A stretch of 40,299 nucleotides of DNA. Source: an uncultured Acidobacteriia bacterium. Its GTDB lineage: Bacteria; Acidobacteriota; Terriglobia; Bryobacterales; Bryobacteraceae. The notes beneath the pieces are model-generated. The model saw only the letters and a program-made list of their open reading frames with translations, did not search any database and was not told the DNA's origin. This document shows, in pieces, positions 6,334 through 16,036 of this stretch. Made by a program: the position numbers and the translations under genes. Numbering within the stretch: position 1 is the first letter of the stretch; the number at the start of each line of letters is the position of its first letter. Location: positions 1 through 40,299 of the forward strand of contig CAIRBY010000998.1 of assembly GCA_903876865.1 (NCBI GenBank), in the 5' to 3' direction.

Positions 6334-8987
6334 TGTAGTTTGGAGATCTCCGCTTCGGTTAGCGCGCGGTTGTAGATGCGAACGCCCTGCAGCGTGCCCG
6401 TGAAGTTTCGTGTCTTGGGCGCGGGCGCGTCGTTCGTGGCGATCACGTCGCCGACGGCGAGATACGTATCGCCGGTGGCGCCGAGGCGGCCAGGCGCGGT
6501 GACATCCTGCGTGTCCTGCGTGATTCCGGTGTCGGTCTTGAGCAGGCGGTCGCCGGCGTAGATGCGCGCGGTCCCGTGATCGAAGACGCAGGTGATGCGC
6601 ACGGATTTGCCGGCCGAGTAGGCGTCGGGCGCAAGGATGTCATGGTGATCGCTGCCGCCGCCGATGCGGAAGATGACGCCGCCCGCGGGTGTGAGTTGGA
6701 CGGCCCACCCGGAGCGGCCGGTCTTGGGGATACGCGCGATCGGCGACATCAGGGCGCGCTCCGTGGGCGTCATGGTGAAGGATACGGTGATGGCGTCGCC
6801 GAGGCCCACGCTGCGATCGAAGAAGTAGAACTTCTCGTCGCCGGTGAAGGTGATGGGTGCGGCGAGGCCCTGCGTCCACAGGGCGTCGCCGATCATCGTG
6901 AAGGGCTCTTTGGCGCGCGGCGGGCCGGGCTTGCGGAATTCGATGTCGTCGATTTCGAACCACTGTCCGGCAGCCGATTCCGACTCGATGGCGAGGGTCA
7001 CGGCGTGGTTGGCGACAGCAATGCGGGGGATCGAGATGCGGGTCCACTGGCGGGAGGCTGGAATGTCGGCGGAGACTTCGGGTCCGCCGAACGCGAAGGC
7101 GCGGATTCGGGCGACGGCTTGCCCGCCGGAACTGCGCACCATGGCGGTGAGCTCGTAATCGCCGTTGTTGAGGAACTCGAGGGTTTGCGTGGTGGTGGCC
7201 GAAGTGGCGGCTGTATCGAGCCCGTGGCGGAGTTTGTAACGGTCGCGCGCGGCATCGCCAACCACGATGCGGGCAGCGCCCGCCGTGCCCTGCTGCTGCC
7301 ACGCGATCGGCGTCGCTGGATCGATCCGGTCCTGGTTGTATTCGAAATTACCGTTGGGGAGGAGGTTGACGCCCGGGTAATCTTTCGCGTAGTAGCGAAA
7401 GTAGCGAAAGGTGGTTTCGCCGGGGAGTTTGTCGGCATCCACCTTGCCCACGCCGTTGAGCGCGGTGAGCCAGACAGCCTGTTGAGCGGTAAGGTCTTTC
7501 CAGTCGGCTCGGTTCACGACCTTGCCGTTGTCGTAAAAGATGACGCCTTCGGGCGTGTACTCGTAGGAATCGAGGAACCACCCGCCGGGGAGGAATTGCA
7601 GTGGGACATTGGCGCGACTGGGCCAGGGCACAGGGCGATTCTTAGGCGAGATGTGCAGGTACAGGTTGTTGCAGCCGAGCGCCTGTTTGGAATCGATCTC
7701 ATAGGAGTCGATTTCGAAAATGTCGTTATTGGGCTTGGCGCCACCCGCCTGCCAAAAGGCGGAATGCACGCCTCGCCCCTCCATGAACGGGCGGGAAAGG
7801 GCTTCATAGTAGCCGAAGCCGAATTGGTGCTTGCTGATGAGTCCGCCACCTGTGTTTTCTAACTTGCTGGCGAGTGTCTCCTGGCGTGCGGTGACATGCA
7901 GGGCGCCGCCTGAGACGGTGACATTCTCCTTCAGATTCATGCCATCGATGTTGCCCCCGGTGCGGCGTCCGAGGCGGAAGTTCCAGTCGCCCTCGTTGAC
8001 CGCGTTGCCGCTGAACGTGTCCTCGTAGAGGAGTGAATAACCCTGCATTACGCGCTCGATGCTGCGCGCGATCGCGATGGAGAGGACATCGGAACCCGCG
8101 GGGGTGAAGTGCACATTGCCGGGGATTTGGATGCGATCGAGCATCGACGTCGCGTAGGTCCAGAGGTCGTCGGTCTCGACGCCCTCCTCGCGCATGACGC
8201 GGGCGGCGACGGCGTTGTACGGGACCTCCGCGCCTTTCACGTAAGAGTGCAGGTCGGCGGGGACCGGCGTGGTGCTGGCCCAGATGAGTCTGGCTCCAGT
8301 GCGCCTGAGGCGCGCGACGATGCCGTGGAGATTGGCTTCGTAGGTGGCGAGCAGCGTGCGCTGATGGCCGTTGGCAGGGATGGCGTAGTTGCCGTCGGCA
8401 TCCTGGTTGGCGCCAGCATCGAAGATGTAGACGAGGTCGTGAAGGCCGAAGTTGAAGTGGATGGCGTCCCAGTGCCCGTCGCCGAGCCATTTGTCCAATT
8501 CCCGGAGTCCAAGCGTGCTGTTGCCGCAGTTGGCGGCGGGGCGGTGCACGTTGGCCTTGTCCTTGAGTCGCTCCCGGACAGCCAGGGTATAGCCCATGGA
8601 GACGGAGTCGCCGATGAGGAGGACGCGCGGCAATGCCGGGATATCCGGCACATCGACGATGCTCGGATCGGGCGTGGCCGCCGCGCTTGCGGGTTGTGAC
8701 GCGAGGAATTGAACGACGCCGTCGTTGACACGGCGGTCCAGCCGCACCGGCCCTTTCACGTCGATGCCGTTGACTCGCTTCAGCGTCCAGCCCTTTTGCA
8801 CCGTGATGCCGAGGCGAATACCCGCCAGGGTGCAGGCGGTCAGCTTCACCGCTGCATCGGGTGTGGGTTGCAGGTACAGATACCGCTCGTCGGACTTGAG
8901 GCCGAGCGGCCCTGCCAGCCTGTCCCAGGAACATTCCGTCTGGGCGGACGCGGTTGCCGCCCAGAGGAGAGTCACGAGGATCTTCAT
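6330..8987 (-). CDS. multimodular SGNH hydrolase / GH16 / CBM-like / LamG-like protein, exported
   Basis: Start 8987 is chosen for the Sec signal 'MKILVTLLWAATASAQ' (885 residues). The frame is open further up: an ATG at 9071 has an AGGGA box, and a GTG at 9113 overlaps the previous stop, so a longer N-terminus is possible. Modules: a small N-terminal beta domain beginning 'ECSWDRL'; an SGNH hydrolase ('LLIGDSVSMG' with Ser128, 'IHFNFGLHDL', 'VHFTPAG'), probably a carbohydrate esterase; GH16 with the catalytic motif EIDSYE (Glu425, Asp427, Glu430); a CBM4/9-like sandwich starting 'NLLPNGNFEY' near residue 540; and a C-terminal LamG/concanavalin-like domain from about 695. The Asp normally three residues before the SGNH histidine is a glycine here. 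A secreted enzyme that deacylates and cuts a beta-glycan backbone fits. Confidence 0.82.
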   Translation of the reverse strand: MKILVTLLWAATASAQTECSWDRLAGPLGLKSDERYLYLQPTPDAAVKLTACTLAGIRLGITVQKGWTLKRVNGIDVKGPVRLDRRVNDGVVQFLASQPASAAATPDPSIVDVPDIPALPRVLLIGDSVSMGYTLAVRERLKDKANVHRPAANCGNSTLGLRELDKWLGDGHWDAIHFNFGLHDLVYIFDAGANQDADGNYAIPANGHQRTLLATYEANLHGIVARLRRTGARLIWASTTPVPADLHSYVKGAEVPYNAVAARVMREEGVETDDLWTYATSMLDRIQIPGNVHFTPAGSDVLSIAIARSIERVMQGYSLLYEDTFSGNAVNEGDWNFRLGRRTGGNIDGMNLKENVTVSGGALHVTARQETLASKLENTGGGLISKHQFGFGYYEALSRPFMEGRGVHSAFWQAGGAKPNNDIFEIDSYEIDSKQALGCNNLYLHISPKNRPVPWPSRANVPLQFLPGGWFLDSYEYTPEGVIFYDNGKVVNRADWKDLTAQQAVWLTALNGVGKVDADKLPGETTFRYFRYYAKDYPGVNLLPNGNFEYNQDRIDPATPIAWQQQGTAGAARIVVGDAARDRYKLRHGLDTAATSATTTQTLEFLNNGDYELTAMVRSSGGQAVARIRAFAFGGPEVSADIPASRQWTRISIPRIAVANHAVTLAIESESAAGQWFEIDDIEFRKPGPPRAKEPFTMIGDALWTQGLAAPITFTGDEKFYFFDRSVGLGDAITVSFTMTPTERALMSPIARIPKTGRSGWAVQLTPAGGVIFRIGGGSDHHDILAPDAYSAGKSVRITCVFDHGTARIYAGDRLLKTDTGITQDTQDVTAPGRLGATGDTYLAVGDVIATNDAPAPKTRNFTGTLQGVRIYNRALTEAEISKLQ

Positions 8988-9109
8988 CAGAGCCTGATTA
9001 AACGCCATCTGGCAATTGCGCCGGGCGGCGGCCGCTCCTGTGAAACTGCGACGGGTTATTTGTTGGCGCATTGCATTTTTCCCTGAACGGGAGAGTCGTG
9101 CCCTCCCCT

Positions 9110-12100
9110 TCACTTGATCTCAGTCAGCGAATACACTACTACCGGGCCCATCAATCCGGATGGCATCAAGGGAGAGTTCGCCTTGTACTTGCTGTCCGGC
9201 GCGAAGGCGACTTTCGCCGCTCCCGGCTGCTGGTCGCCGATCAGCCGGTTCGGCCACAGGTTGACCACCTTGATGGAAAGGGTATTCGCTCCGGCCGTCA
9301 CGGCGTCGGTAATGTCCACGCGGTAGGGCGGCTTCCACGCCACCCCCGCCGTCTTCCCGTTGACCGCCACCTCGGCCACTTCGTGCACCGTCCCCAGGTC
9401 CAGCTCGATGCGCGGCTTCAATGCCATCGCCGTCTCCGGAATCTGGATCGTCTTCGAATAGGTTGCCGAGCCAGAGAAGTACCGGATACCCGGATTGGCG
9501 TGATTGCTCCAGTCCGACAGTTCAGCGAAGGTCGCCGATTTCGGAGCCCCGCGGCCCGGCTGGAACTCCACTTCCCAGGGTCCGCCCACGTCCACCAGCT
9601 TTCCACGGGCCGGCGCGATCACCGTCCGCGCCGTCGCCGCAGCCGGTTCGCGGAATACTACAAACACGGCGTCCCTCCGCTCCAGCGCCAGTGGCACGGT
9701 TGTGACGCCGTCATGGATGCGGTAGGTGGCCGGCCGCATGGTGCCCCGGTCCGCCATCCAGATCTCCGCGGCCTTTCCGGTGACCCGGAAATCAGCGCTG
9801 ATCGTGGTCGCGTTGTCGTTGCGGTTGTTGACGAAATAGATGTCGGTGTCGCCGTCCACGCGATGGTAGAACTTCACCGTCGCGTCCGGAAAGGGTTTGA
9901 CATACGCGAAGTCGGGCTGTATCTGCTCCGCCCCCAGCACGTAGCTCAGGTTCGCGGTCTGGTAGACCTTCCCCTCGCCGAGTTTGCGGAACAGCGCTTT
10001 ATCCGGCCAGATCTCCCGCGCCACCGCCTTCCACCTCGCGGGGTCGTCGGAGAGGCTGGGGGTTTCCTCCGGCGGCAACCCCACCACCACCGCTCCCGCC
10101 ACCGCCAGGGCGCGCACTTTCTCCAGCACCGGCAGGGTCATCCGGCTGCTCGTGCCGCCCAGGTACAGTATCCGGTACTTCATCCCGGACTTCGTCGCCA
10201 GTCTTCCGCCTTCCACCGAGAACTCCTTGACCAGCGCCTCCCGGTTCACGAAGTCGTAGTTGTACCCGTCGATGATCTCCGGCGCGTGGGCACCGTTGAT
10301 GTTGGTCGGTGGAGCTTCTTCGCCGTAGAAATAGGCCACGTCCATCACGGCGTGCCCCTGCTGCAGCAGGAAGCAGCTGCGCGCGATGTAGTCCGTCCAG
10401 GCGCGCGCCTGCTCCGCCCACGTCTCCAGGCGGTTGAACCACATCCCGTACGGGCCCAGCGCCAATCCCGGCGCATTCTCGTTGGGCTGGTGCACCGAAA
10501 CGTGCAAGGTCATCTGGTTGATGCCTCCCAGAAGAATCTGATCGGCGGTCGCCTTCTCGTCCCACGGTCCGTACGCCCATGGGATTCCGGTCGAAGTGAT
10601 GGATTCCGCCGAAGCCACCTTCTTGCCGTAGATGTGCGCCACAGACGCGGTGTCGCGAAGGTCCGCGATGTAGTTCCGGTTCACGTAGTCCCCATAGGGC
10701 AGCCAGTACTCGCCCATCGGGTAGTCGGCCCGCGCCTTCATCTCCATCGAATCGGCAACCATGGCCCGGGGGACTCCCATGGCCTCGGTCACGTACTTGA
10801 TGCCCCGCTCGTGCAGGCTGTCCCGTATCCCCTCGAAGCTCGACGTGATCACCAGGTCCATGATGGTGCGCCGGAAGTCCCAGAGGAAACGGTCGCTCAC
10901 GTCGCTCGATTGCACCACCCATCCGGCCAGGGCCGGCAGCCAGGGAGTGGGATCGTATCCGCGCAGCCGCTTAAAGTCGTCTAAGATGCCGTCCGTCCAG
11001 TTCTGCAGTCCCGCCTCCCAGCTATCGGTCGCGATATTGTTCACGCCGTGCTGTCCCATCATTCCGCCGGAGGCTTCGTCGTACGCCTTCAGGTAATCTT
11101 TCATGAACGTCCTGGTGGCGGCCAGGTTCAGCTTGTCCACCTCGAATCCCGTCGCTTCCGGAGGCGCCGGGGCATTGGTCGCCCCGGTCAGCGAATAGCC
11201 CATTCGCAGTACCATCCAGTCGCCGGCGGGGGCCGTCCAGTCCAGGGTCCCGTCCGGCGCCATCTTGCCCGTCAGGTCCAGTACGTCCGCTTTCTTAACT
11301 ACGCTGGCCATGTCCGCTTCCGGCGTCGGGATCTCATAGTAGTCACGAGCCATCGCGAAGCCGGCCTTCTCTTCGAACCGGTGCACCGGCATCGCAGCAT
11401 GAAGTTGCAGGCGGCAGAGCCGGACAGCGGTTGAACTCTGGGATATGATCCGGTACCGGAAGAACCGTCCCGTCACCGGTGCAAACCCGACAGTCCGCTG
11501 GTAGACCCACCAGATATTGTGGAGGTCTATCACCTTGGTGAAATTCACGCCGTCGCGGCTAACCTCCAGCAGTTCGATCAGCGGGGCTCCACTCGCTCCG
11601 CCTATGTTCTGCGCGGCGATCGTCAAACCGCGCACGGTTTGCGGCGTATCGAAGGCGATTTGAATCCAGGATGACTTCCCCGCCTCCGCCGGCAGGTCCA
11701 CCGGATTCGCATAGGCGCCAGCGGACAGCCCGGCGTAGGTGAAACTGCCCCGGCTCGATGTCACCGACGGGTGCGCCTGCGCCAGCGCCTTCTCGCCCGC
11801 TGGCATGCGAAACGCAATTACCCTCTGGTCCTTGTACAGTGTCGCCAGCGTCACCCCGACGCTAGCCGCGCGGGGTTGATCCTGGAACCGCCCGTTGACG
11901 TCTGAAGGCATCGGCAGGGCGCCCTGAACTCGCTTGCCGCCCTCCACCGCCGTGGCGGTCCACACCAACTTCTTCATTGCATCGGCGGGCTTTACCCAAG
12001 GCCCGCCGGACTGGCTCCATCCGGGTGCGGCCCCGATCGTCGTTTCCAGCCCCAGCTTGTCCGCCAGTTGAATCGCATGGCGGAACGCGTCCTTCCAGCC

Positions 12101-12376
12101 GGGCTGCATGTAGATCAGCCGCGGGTTCACCACGATCGGTGTCTGAAGAACTACGTCGAAGGTCTCCACTCCCCCAATGCCTGCGCGGTGCATCCACTCC
12201 AGATCCTTCGTCAATCCGTCTTTGGTGATATTGCCGTTCTGCCAATACCAGTAGACCCGCGGCCGCGCGATGTTCGGGGGATCCTTGAACCCCTTGGCCA
12301 GAGGGGTCTGCGCGAACGCCGGCAGCACAACAGCAAACACAGCGGCAACGGCAGATTCAAATTTCATTCCAAACAT
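9110..12376 (-). CDS. GH106 alpha-L-rhamnosidase-like glycoside hydrolase, exported
   Basis: The protein has 1088 residues from the ATG at 12376, which has a GGAGG box five bases upstream and leads into a Sec signal ending 'VLPAFAQ'. The same GGAGGTGTC leader precedes the GH29 start at 17563. GH106 features are the N-terminal 'RVYWYWQNGNITKDGLTKDL', 'GIGGVETFDV', 'APGWSQSGGPWVKP', then a long TIM barrel ('GQHGVNNIATDSWEAG', 'MGEYWLPYGDYVNRNYIAD') and a C-terminal beta-sandwich with 'VEFQPGRGAPKSATF' and 'VNGKTAGVAWKPPYRVDIT'. The length fits the family (about 1000-1100). Members release terminal alpha-L-rhamnose from pectic and other plant or microbial polysaccharides. It overlaps the small ORF upstream. 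A related but shorter-leadered protein lies at 38494 to the window end. Confidence 0.85.
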   Translation of the reverse strand: MFGMKFESAVAAVFAVVLPAFAQTPLAKGFKDPPNIARPRVYWYWQNGNITKDGLTKDLEWMHRAGIGGVETFDVVLQTPIVVNPRLIYMQPGWKDAFRHAIQLADKLGLETTIGAAPGWSQSGGPWVKPADAMKKLVWTATAVEGGKRVQGALPMPSDVNGRFQDQPRAASVGVTLATLYKDQRVIAFRMPAGEKALAQAHPSVTSSRGSFTYAGLSAGAYANPVDLPAEAGKSSWIQIAFDTPQTVRGLTIAAQNIGGASGAPLIELLEVSRDGVNFTKVIDLHNIWWVYQRTVGFAPVTGRFFRYRIISQSSTAVRLCRLQLHAAMPVHRFEEKAGFAMARDYYEIPTPEADMASVVKKADVLDLTGKMAPDGTLDWTAPAGDWMVLRMGYSLTGATNAPAPPEATGFEVDKLNLAATRTFMKDYLKAYDEASGGMMGQHGVNNIATDSWEAGLQNWTDGILDDFKRLRGYDPTPWLPALAGWVVQSSDVSDRFLWDFRRTIMDLVITSSFEGIRDSLHERGIKYVTEAMGVPRAMVADSMEMKARADYPMGEYWLPYGDYVNRNYIADLRDTASVAHIYGKKVASAESITSTGIPWAYGPWDEKATADQILLGGINQMTLHVSVHQPNENAPGLALGPYGMWFNRLETWAEQARAWTDYIARSCFLLQQGHAVMDVAYFYGEEAPPTNINGAHAPEIIDGYNYDFVNREALVKEFSVEGGRLATKSGMKYRILYLGGTSSRMTLPVLEKVRALAVAGAVVVGLPPEETPSLSDDPARWKAVAREIWPDKALFRKLGEGKVYQTANLSYVLGAEQIQPDFAYVKPFPDATVKFYHRVDGDTDIYFVNNRNDNATTISADFRVTGKAAEIWMADRGTMRPATYRIHDGVTTVPLALERRDAVFVVFREPAAATARTVIAPARGKLVDVGGPWEVEFQPGRGAPKSATFAELSDWSNHANPGIRYFSGSATYSKTIQIPETAMALKPRIELDLGTVHEVAEVAVNGKTAGVAWKPPYRVDITDAVTAGANTLSIKVVNLWPNRLIGDQQPGAAKVAFAPDSKYKANSPLMPSGLMGPVVVYSLTEIK

Positions 12377-12554
12377 CGACACCTCCAAGCCATCGGACAA
12401 AAGTGCGGTTGGCGAGTCGCAGATCCACGGTACGCGACGGCTGCACGTCAGATATCAGCCCGAGGCTCGGAGAAAGATGGTCCCAGGAGCACTCCGGTTG
12501 CGGGGCGGCCGAGGCCACCCCGATCAGGAGGAGAAATGAGAGTGCCCTGAGCAT
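12357..12554 (-). CDS. small exported ORF, probable remnant of an SGNH-type N-terminus
   Basis: This ORF has 65 codons, starting two bases after the stop of the TonB-dependent receptor and ending inside the start of the GH106 gene. It begins with a clear Sec signal (hydrophobic stretch, ending Ala-Ser-Ala-Ala). The mature part opens with 'ECSWDHLSPSLGLISD', which matches 'ECSWDRLAGPLGLKSD' at the mature N-terminus of the SGNH-GH16 protein encoded at 6330-8987, the second gene downstream. After that the similarity fades and the ORF stops, so the catalytic modules are missing. The likely explanation is a decayed or partial duplication, but a functional small exported peptide or a translational linker between receptor and rhamnosidase is also possible. 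No clear ribosome-binding site was seen. Confidence 0.5.
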   Translation of the reverse strand: MLRALSFLLLIGVASAAPQPECSWDHLSPSLGLISDVQPSRTVDLRLANRTFVRWLGGVDVWNEI

Positions 12555-12556
12555 CG

Positions 12557-15500
12557 CTAGAAGCTAATTTTCAGCGCGACCTGGCACTGGCGCGGATTGC
12601 GGGCGGTGGTGATGCGTCCGAAGAGCGCGCTGGTGTTACCGCCGCCCGGGCCCGCCGTATTGTTGGTGGCGGCTGCCGAGAACGTCGTATTCGGATTGCC
12701 GAGATTGACGTGGTTGAGGGTATTGAAGGTCTCGAAGCGGACTTGGAGTCGCATTCGTTCCCCGACACGGAAGTTCTTCATGGTGGAGAGGTCCATATTG
12801 AACAGTCCGGGGTTGAAGACGTTGCCGAGCGTGCGGCCAAGGTTCCCGGCGGCATACAGCGGGGGGTTGTAGAAGATGCTGGTGTCGAACCACTGTTGCG
12901 CGTTGTGGTCGGACTTGTAGGCGTACTGGCCCATGGTGCTGGGGCGGGTGGCGAAGTTATTGTTGCCGCCGGTGACGTACAACGGAGTGCCGGTCTGAAT
13001 CGCGGTGATGGTGTTCAGCTGCCATCCGGCGATCGCTCCGCGCACCCACTTGTTGGCGGGGTCGATCGCTTTGCCCTTGCCGATAGGCAGTTCCCACACA
13101 GCGCTGCCCACGACGCGGTGCGCGATGTTCTGGCAGGAGACGGAGCGCTCCGGCTTCAAATCGTACAACGGATTCTGCCACCCGCCGCACTTGTCGGAGA
13201 CTTCGCTGGCGTAATCGACGCTGGTGTAGGTGCCGATCCCAATACCTTTGGCATAGGTGTAGGAAGCGAGCACCGAGAGGCCGCTGCGCATGCGCTTTTG
13301 GGCGCTGATGATGCCGGCGTGGTAGATCGATTTGCCGACCTGCGAAATGCTCTGCGTCATGGCGCCCAGGTACGGGTAGGGGGTGTAGAGTTGCTTCACG
13401 GAGATGGTGGAGGCGCCCAGGCTGCCGGGAACCTTGCCGGCGTAGGGGTTGGCGACCTGATCGGAGAGAGCCAGGCCCTTCGTGTAGTTCGACGGGTCGA
13501 ACTGATTGAGGTTGATGCCGTTGGATTGAAGGTGCGTGGCGTGGTTACCGGAGTACTGCAATTCCATCAGCCAGGTGCGGCCGAGTTGACGCTGGATCGA
13601 CAGGCTCCATTGCTGCGAGCGTGGCGTGTACTGTCCGGTGGGGACCAGGGTCGCGCCGCCGATCTGGTAGCTGGGTCCGAGCGCCGATCCCAGGGCGAGA
13701 GTGAGAGTCTTGGGAAGTTCCGGGTTGACGAACGGTCCCGTGGAGAGCTTCCAGGCGGGATAGTTGGCGTTAGCCACGTTGAACGGCGTGTTGCCGGAGC
13801 TGAAACCGGTAGAGTTCGGCCCGTAGTTGGGGACGGCCATATAGAACATGCTGTAGCCGCCGCGGATGGAGGTGCGGCCGTTGCCGAAGGCATCCCAGGC
13901 GAAGCCGACGCGCGGGCTGAAATCGAGCTTGTCCCGCACCACCGGCATGACGCCATCGACGTTGCCGTAGAGCATGGCGCCAGGGAGTCCGGTCTGCGAG
14001 TTCATGGTGGTAACCGAGAAATTCGAGCTGCGCCCGTGGGACTCGAAGGCGGGCTGCTGGTAGTCATAGCGCAGGCCCAGATTCAGCGTGAGGCGGCGGG
14101 AGACGCGCCAGTTGTCCTGCACGAAGGGGCTCACGGAGTAGTTCTTGATGGTCTGATTGCCGCCGGAAAAACAGTTGATGCTGCCGCCGGAATAGATGTA
14201 GCCGAGTTCGAATGTGGCCAGCGCGCTGCCGGTGTTGCCGGAGGACTGGGGGTTGCCGGTGAGGCTGGAAGAGGGGTTCCAACTGCCCGAATCGCAAGGC
14301 AGGAAGTTGCCGGTATTGCCCTGGTTGTGGCGGATTTCGCCCCCGGCTTTAACGGTGTGCCGCCCATTGATAATGGTGACGGCATCGAATAGCTGTGAGG
14401 TCAGCCCGGCTCGATAGTTGTAGGTGTTGCCGCTGCCGATGGTAAGGACGCCGAGGTTGAACGCCGGGAAGACATACTGCGGGAAACTCGCCGGCATGCC
14501 GATCTTGCTGGGCCAGTCCTGCAGTGCCGAGGGGTTGGCATAGGTGAAGTACTGCCGCGCCAGGGTCAGGCGGAATTCATTGAGCAGGCGCGGGCTGAAC
14601 GCGTGGGTGTCCGAAGCCATGATGTTGCGCGTCCAATAATTGTCGGTGCGGCCGTTGAAGAGTTGCGGCACGTTGAGCACGCCGCTGGTCAGTTTCGGAT
14701 GGTGGTAGAAGACCATGTAGCGCGCAAAGAACTGGTTCTTGTCGCTGAAACGCTGATCGATGCGCGTGCTGGTCTGATCGCTCTGCGTGCCAGTTCGGGC
14801 CACCTGATAGAAGTTGTTCTGCTGCGTGAACGTGCTGACCGGCGGGGTATTGGGAGCAGCGATAAACTTCAATACATTCACCGCCACCGGGTCGAAGCGG
14901 CTGGAGGGAATGATGTTGCCGGGGAGGGGGGTACGCACGTAGCCGGAGCCGGCTGGGTTGACCTTGGTGGTGTCTGGGTCGTACATGATGAGAGGCACGC
15001 CGGTGCTGGTGAAGTTACCTGGACCGCTGAAATCGCCGGCGCGCTGTTCCATGGTTGGTACGCTGCTGAAACTGGTGGACTGGCCGGCCTGGCGGAAGCC
15101 TTCGTAGTTGAAGAAGAAGAAGGTGCGGTCCTTGCCATTGTAGAGTTTGGGAATGCGTATGGGGCCCGAGATGCTGCCACCGAACTGGTTGTAGCGCAGC
15201 ACGGGGACGGTGAGCGAGAAGGCGTTGCGCGAATCCATCACGTTGTTGCGCATGAATTCGTAGAGCGAGCCGTGCAGGAGGTTGGCGCCACCCTTGGTAG
15301 CTACGTTGACCACGCCGCCGAGGGTGAAGCCGTATTCGGCGGACATTACGATCGACTGGACCTTGAACTCGGCAATGGAATCCACCGCGGGGTTGGCATT
15401 CACCTCGTTGAGAACGGTGTTCATGTTGTTGCCCCCATCGATGGTGAACTGGCTATGGCCGCCGCGCGCGCCGTTGATGGAGATGTCCGCTACTTCATAG

Positions 15501-16015
15501 CCGCGCGAGAGGAAGCCGGCGTTCACTTGGTTGGCGTTGTTGACGACGCCCGGCGTGAGCGTAGCCATGGAGAACGCGTTGCGCCCGTTGAGCGGGAGTT
15601 CGGTGATCTCGCGTTCTCCCACAGCGTTGCCAGAGGTAGCGGTGCTCGTGTCGACCAGGCCAGCGTCGGCCACCACTTCGATTGCCTGCGTGAGCGCGCC
15701 GATCTCCATCCGGAAGTTGACCGTGGCCTTTTGATCGAGTGCGAGGTTGATGCCGCTGCGGATGGACTTCTTGAAGCCCTGCGCCTCCACCGTAACACTG
15801 TAAGGGCCAATCGTGAGCGAGGGCGAAGTGTACAAGCCTTCCTGGTTGGTTTGCGTCCGGAAGGGCACGCCGGTGGCAGTGTTGCTGATCACGATATCGG
15901 CGTTGGCCATGGGGGCGCCGCTTGAATCGGTGACGGTGCCCAGAATCGTGCCGCCGCCCAGCTGAGCAGACAACGGAAGACTGAGCGCGAAGAGTAGAGC
16001 GAGTGCGAGTTTCAA
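12557..16015 (-). CDS. Oar-like TonB-dependent receptor with carboxypeptidase-regulatory-like domain
   Basis: This outer-membrane receptor of about 1152 residues takes up glycan fragments. A TTG at 16015 is preferred: GGAG lies six bases upstream and the product then begins with a signal like that of the second receptor ('KLALALLFALSLPLSAQ'). An in-frame TTG at 16030 would add five residues. The order is: CarboxypepD_reg-like domain ('GTILGTVTDSSGAPMANADI' to about residue 95), plug ('ELPLNGRNAF', 'SINGARGGHSQFTIDGG', 'EYGFTLGGVVNVATKGG'), then a beta-barrel ending in a C-terminal aromatic, 'QVALKISF'. It follows the GH29 gene by 21 bases and is the second gene of the left-arm operon. No SusD-like lipoprotein accompanies it, which is usual for acidobacterial Oar-type receptors. 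Confidence 0.9.
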   Translation of the reverse strand: MKLALALLFALSLPLSAQLGGGTILGTVTDSSGAPMANADIVISNTATGVPFRTQTNQEGLYTSPSLTIGPYSVTVEAQGFKKSIRSGINLALDQKATVNFRMEIGALTQAIEVVADAGLVDTSTATSGNAVGEREITELPLNGRNAFSMATLTPGVVNNANQVNAGFLSRGYEVADISINGARGGHSQFTIDGGNNMNTVLNEVNANPAVDSIAEFKVQSIVMSAEYGFTLGGVVNVATKGGANLLHGSLYEFMRNNVMDSRNAFSLTVPVLRYNQFGGSISGPIRIPKLYNGKDRTFFFFNYEGFRQAGQSTSFSSVPTMEQRAGDFSGPGNFTSTGVPLIMYDPDTTKVNPAGSGYVRTPLPGNIIPSSRFDPVAVNVLKFIAAPNTPPVSTFTQQNNFYQVARTGTQSDQTSTRIDQRFSDKNQFFARYMVFYHHPKLTSGVLNVPQLFNGRTDNYWTRNIMASDTHAFSPRLLNEFRLTLARQYFTYANPSALQDWPSKIGMPASFPQYVFPAFNLGVLTIGSGNTYNYRAGLTSQLFDAVTIINGRHTVKAGGEIRHNQGNTGNFLPCDSGSWNPSSSLTGNPQSSGNTGSALATFELGYIYSGGSINCFSGGNQTIKNYSVSPFVQDNWRVSRRLTLNLGLRYDYQQPAFESHGRSSNFSVTTMNSQTGLPGAMLYGNVDGVMPVVRDKLDFSPRVGFAWDAFGNGRTSIRGGYSMFYMAVPNYGPNSTGFSSGNTPFNVANANYPAWKLSTGPFVNPELPKTLTLALGSALGPSYQIGGATLVPTGQYTPRSQQWSLSIQRQLGRTWLMELQYSGNHATHLQSNGINLNQFDPSNYTKGLALSDQVANPYAGKVPGSLGASTISVKQLYTPYPYLGAMTQSISQVGKSIYHAGIISAQKRMRSGLSVLASYTYAKGIGIGTYTSVDYASEVSDKCGGWQNPLYDLKPERSVSCQNIAHRVVGSAVWELPIGKGKAIDPANKWVRGAIAGWQLNTITAIQTGTPLYVTGGNNNFATRPSTMGQYAYKSDHNAQQWFDTSIFYNPPLYAAGNLGRTLGNVFNPGLFNMDLSTMKNFRVGERMRLQVRFETFNTLNHVNLGNPNTTFSAAATNNTAGPGGGNTSALFGRITTARNPRQCQVALKISF

Positions 16016-16036
16016 CGTGGACTCCTTCAATTTGGG

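Noticed and set aside
12710-15925. Long plus-strand frames opposite the left-arm receptor
   Set aside because: Composition is typical of mirrored codons of a beta-barrel gene and no domain is visible.
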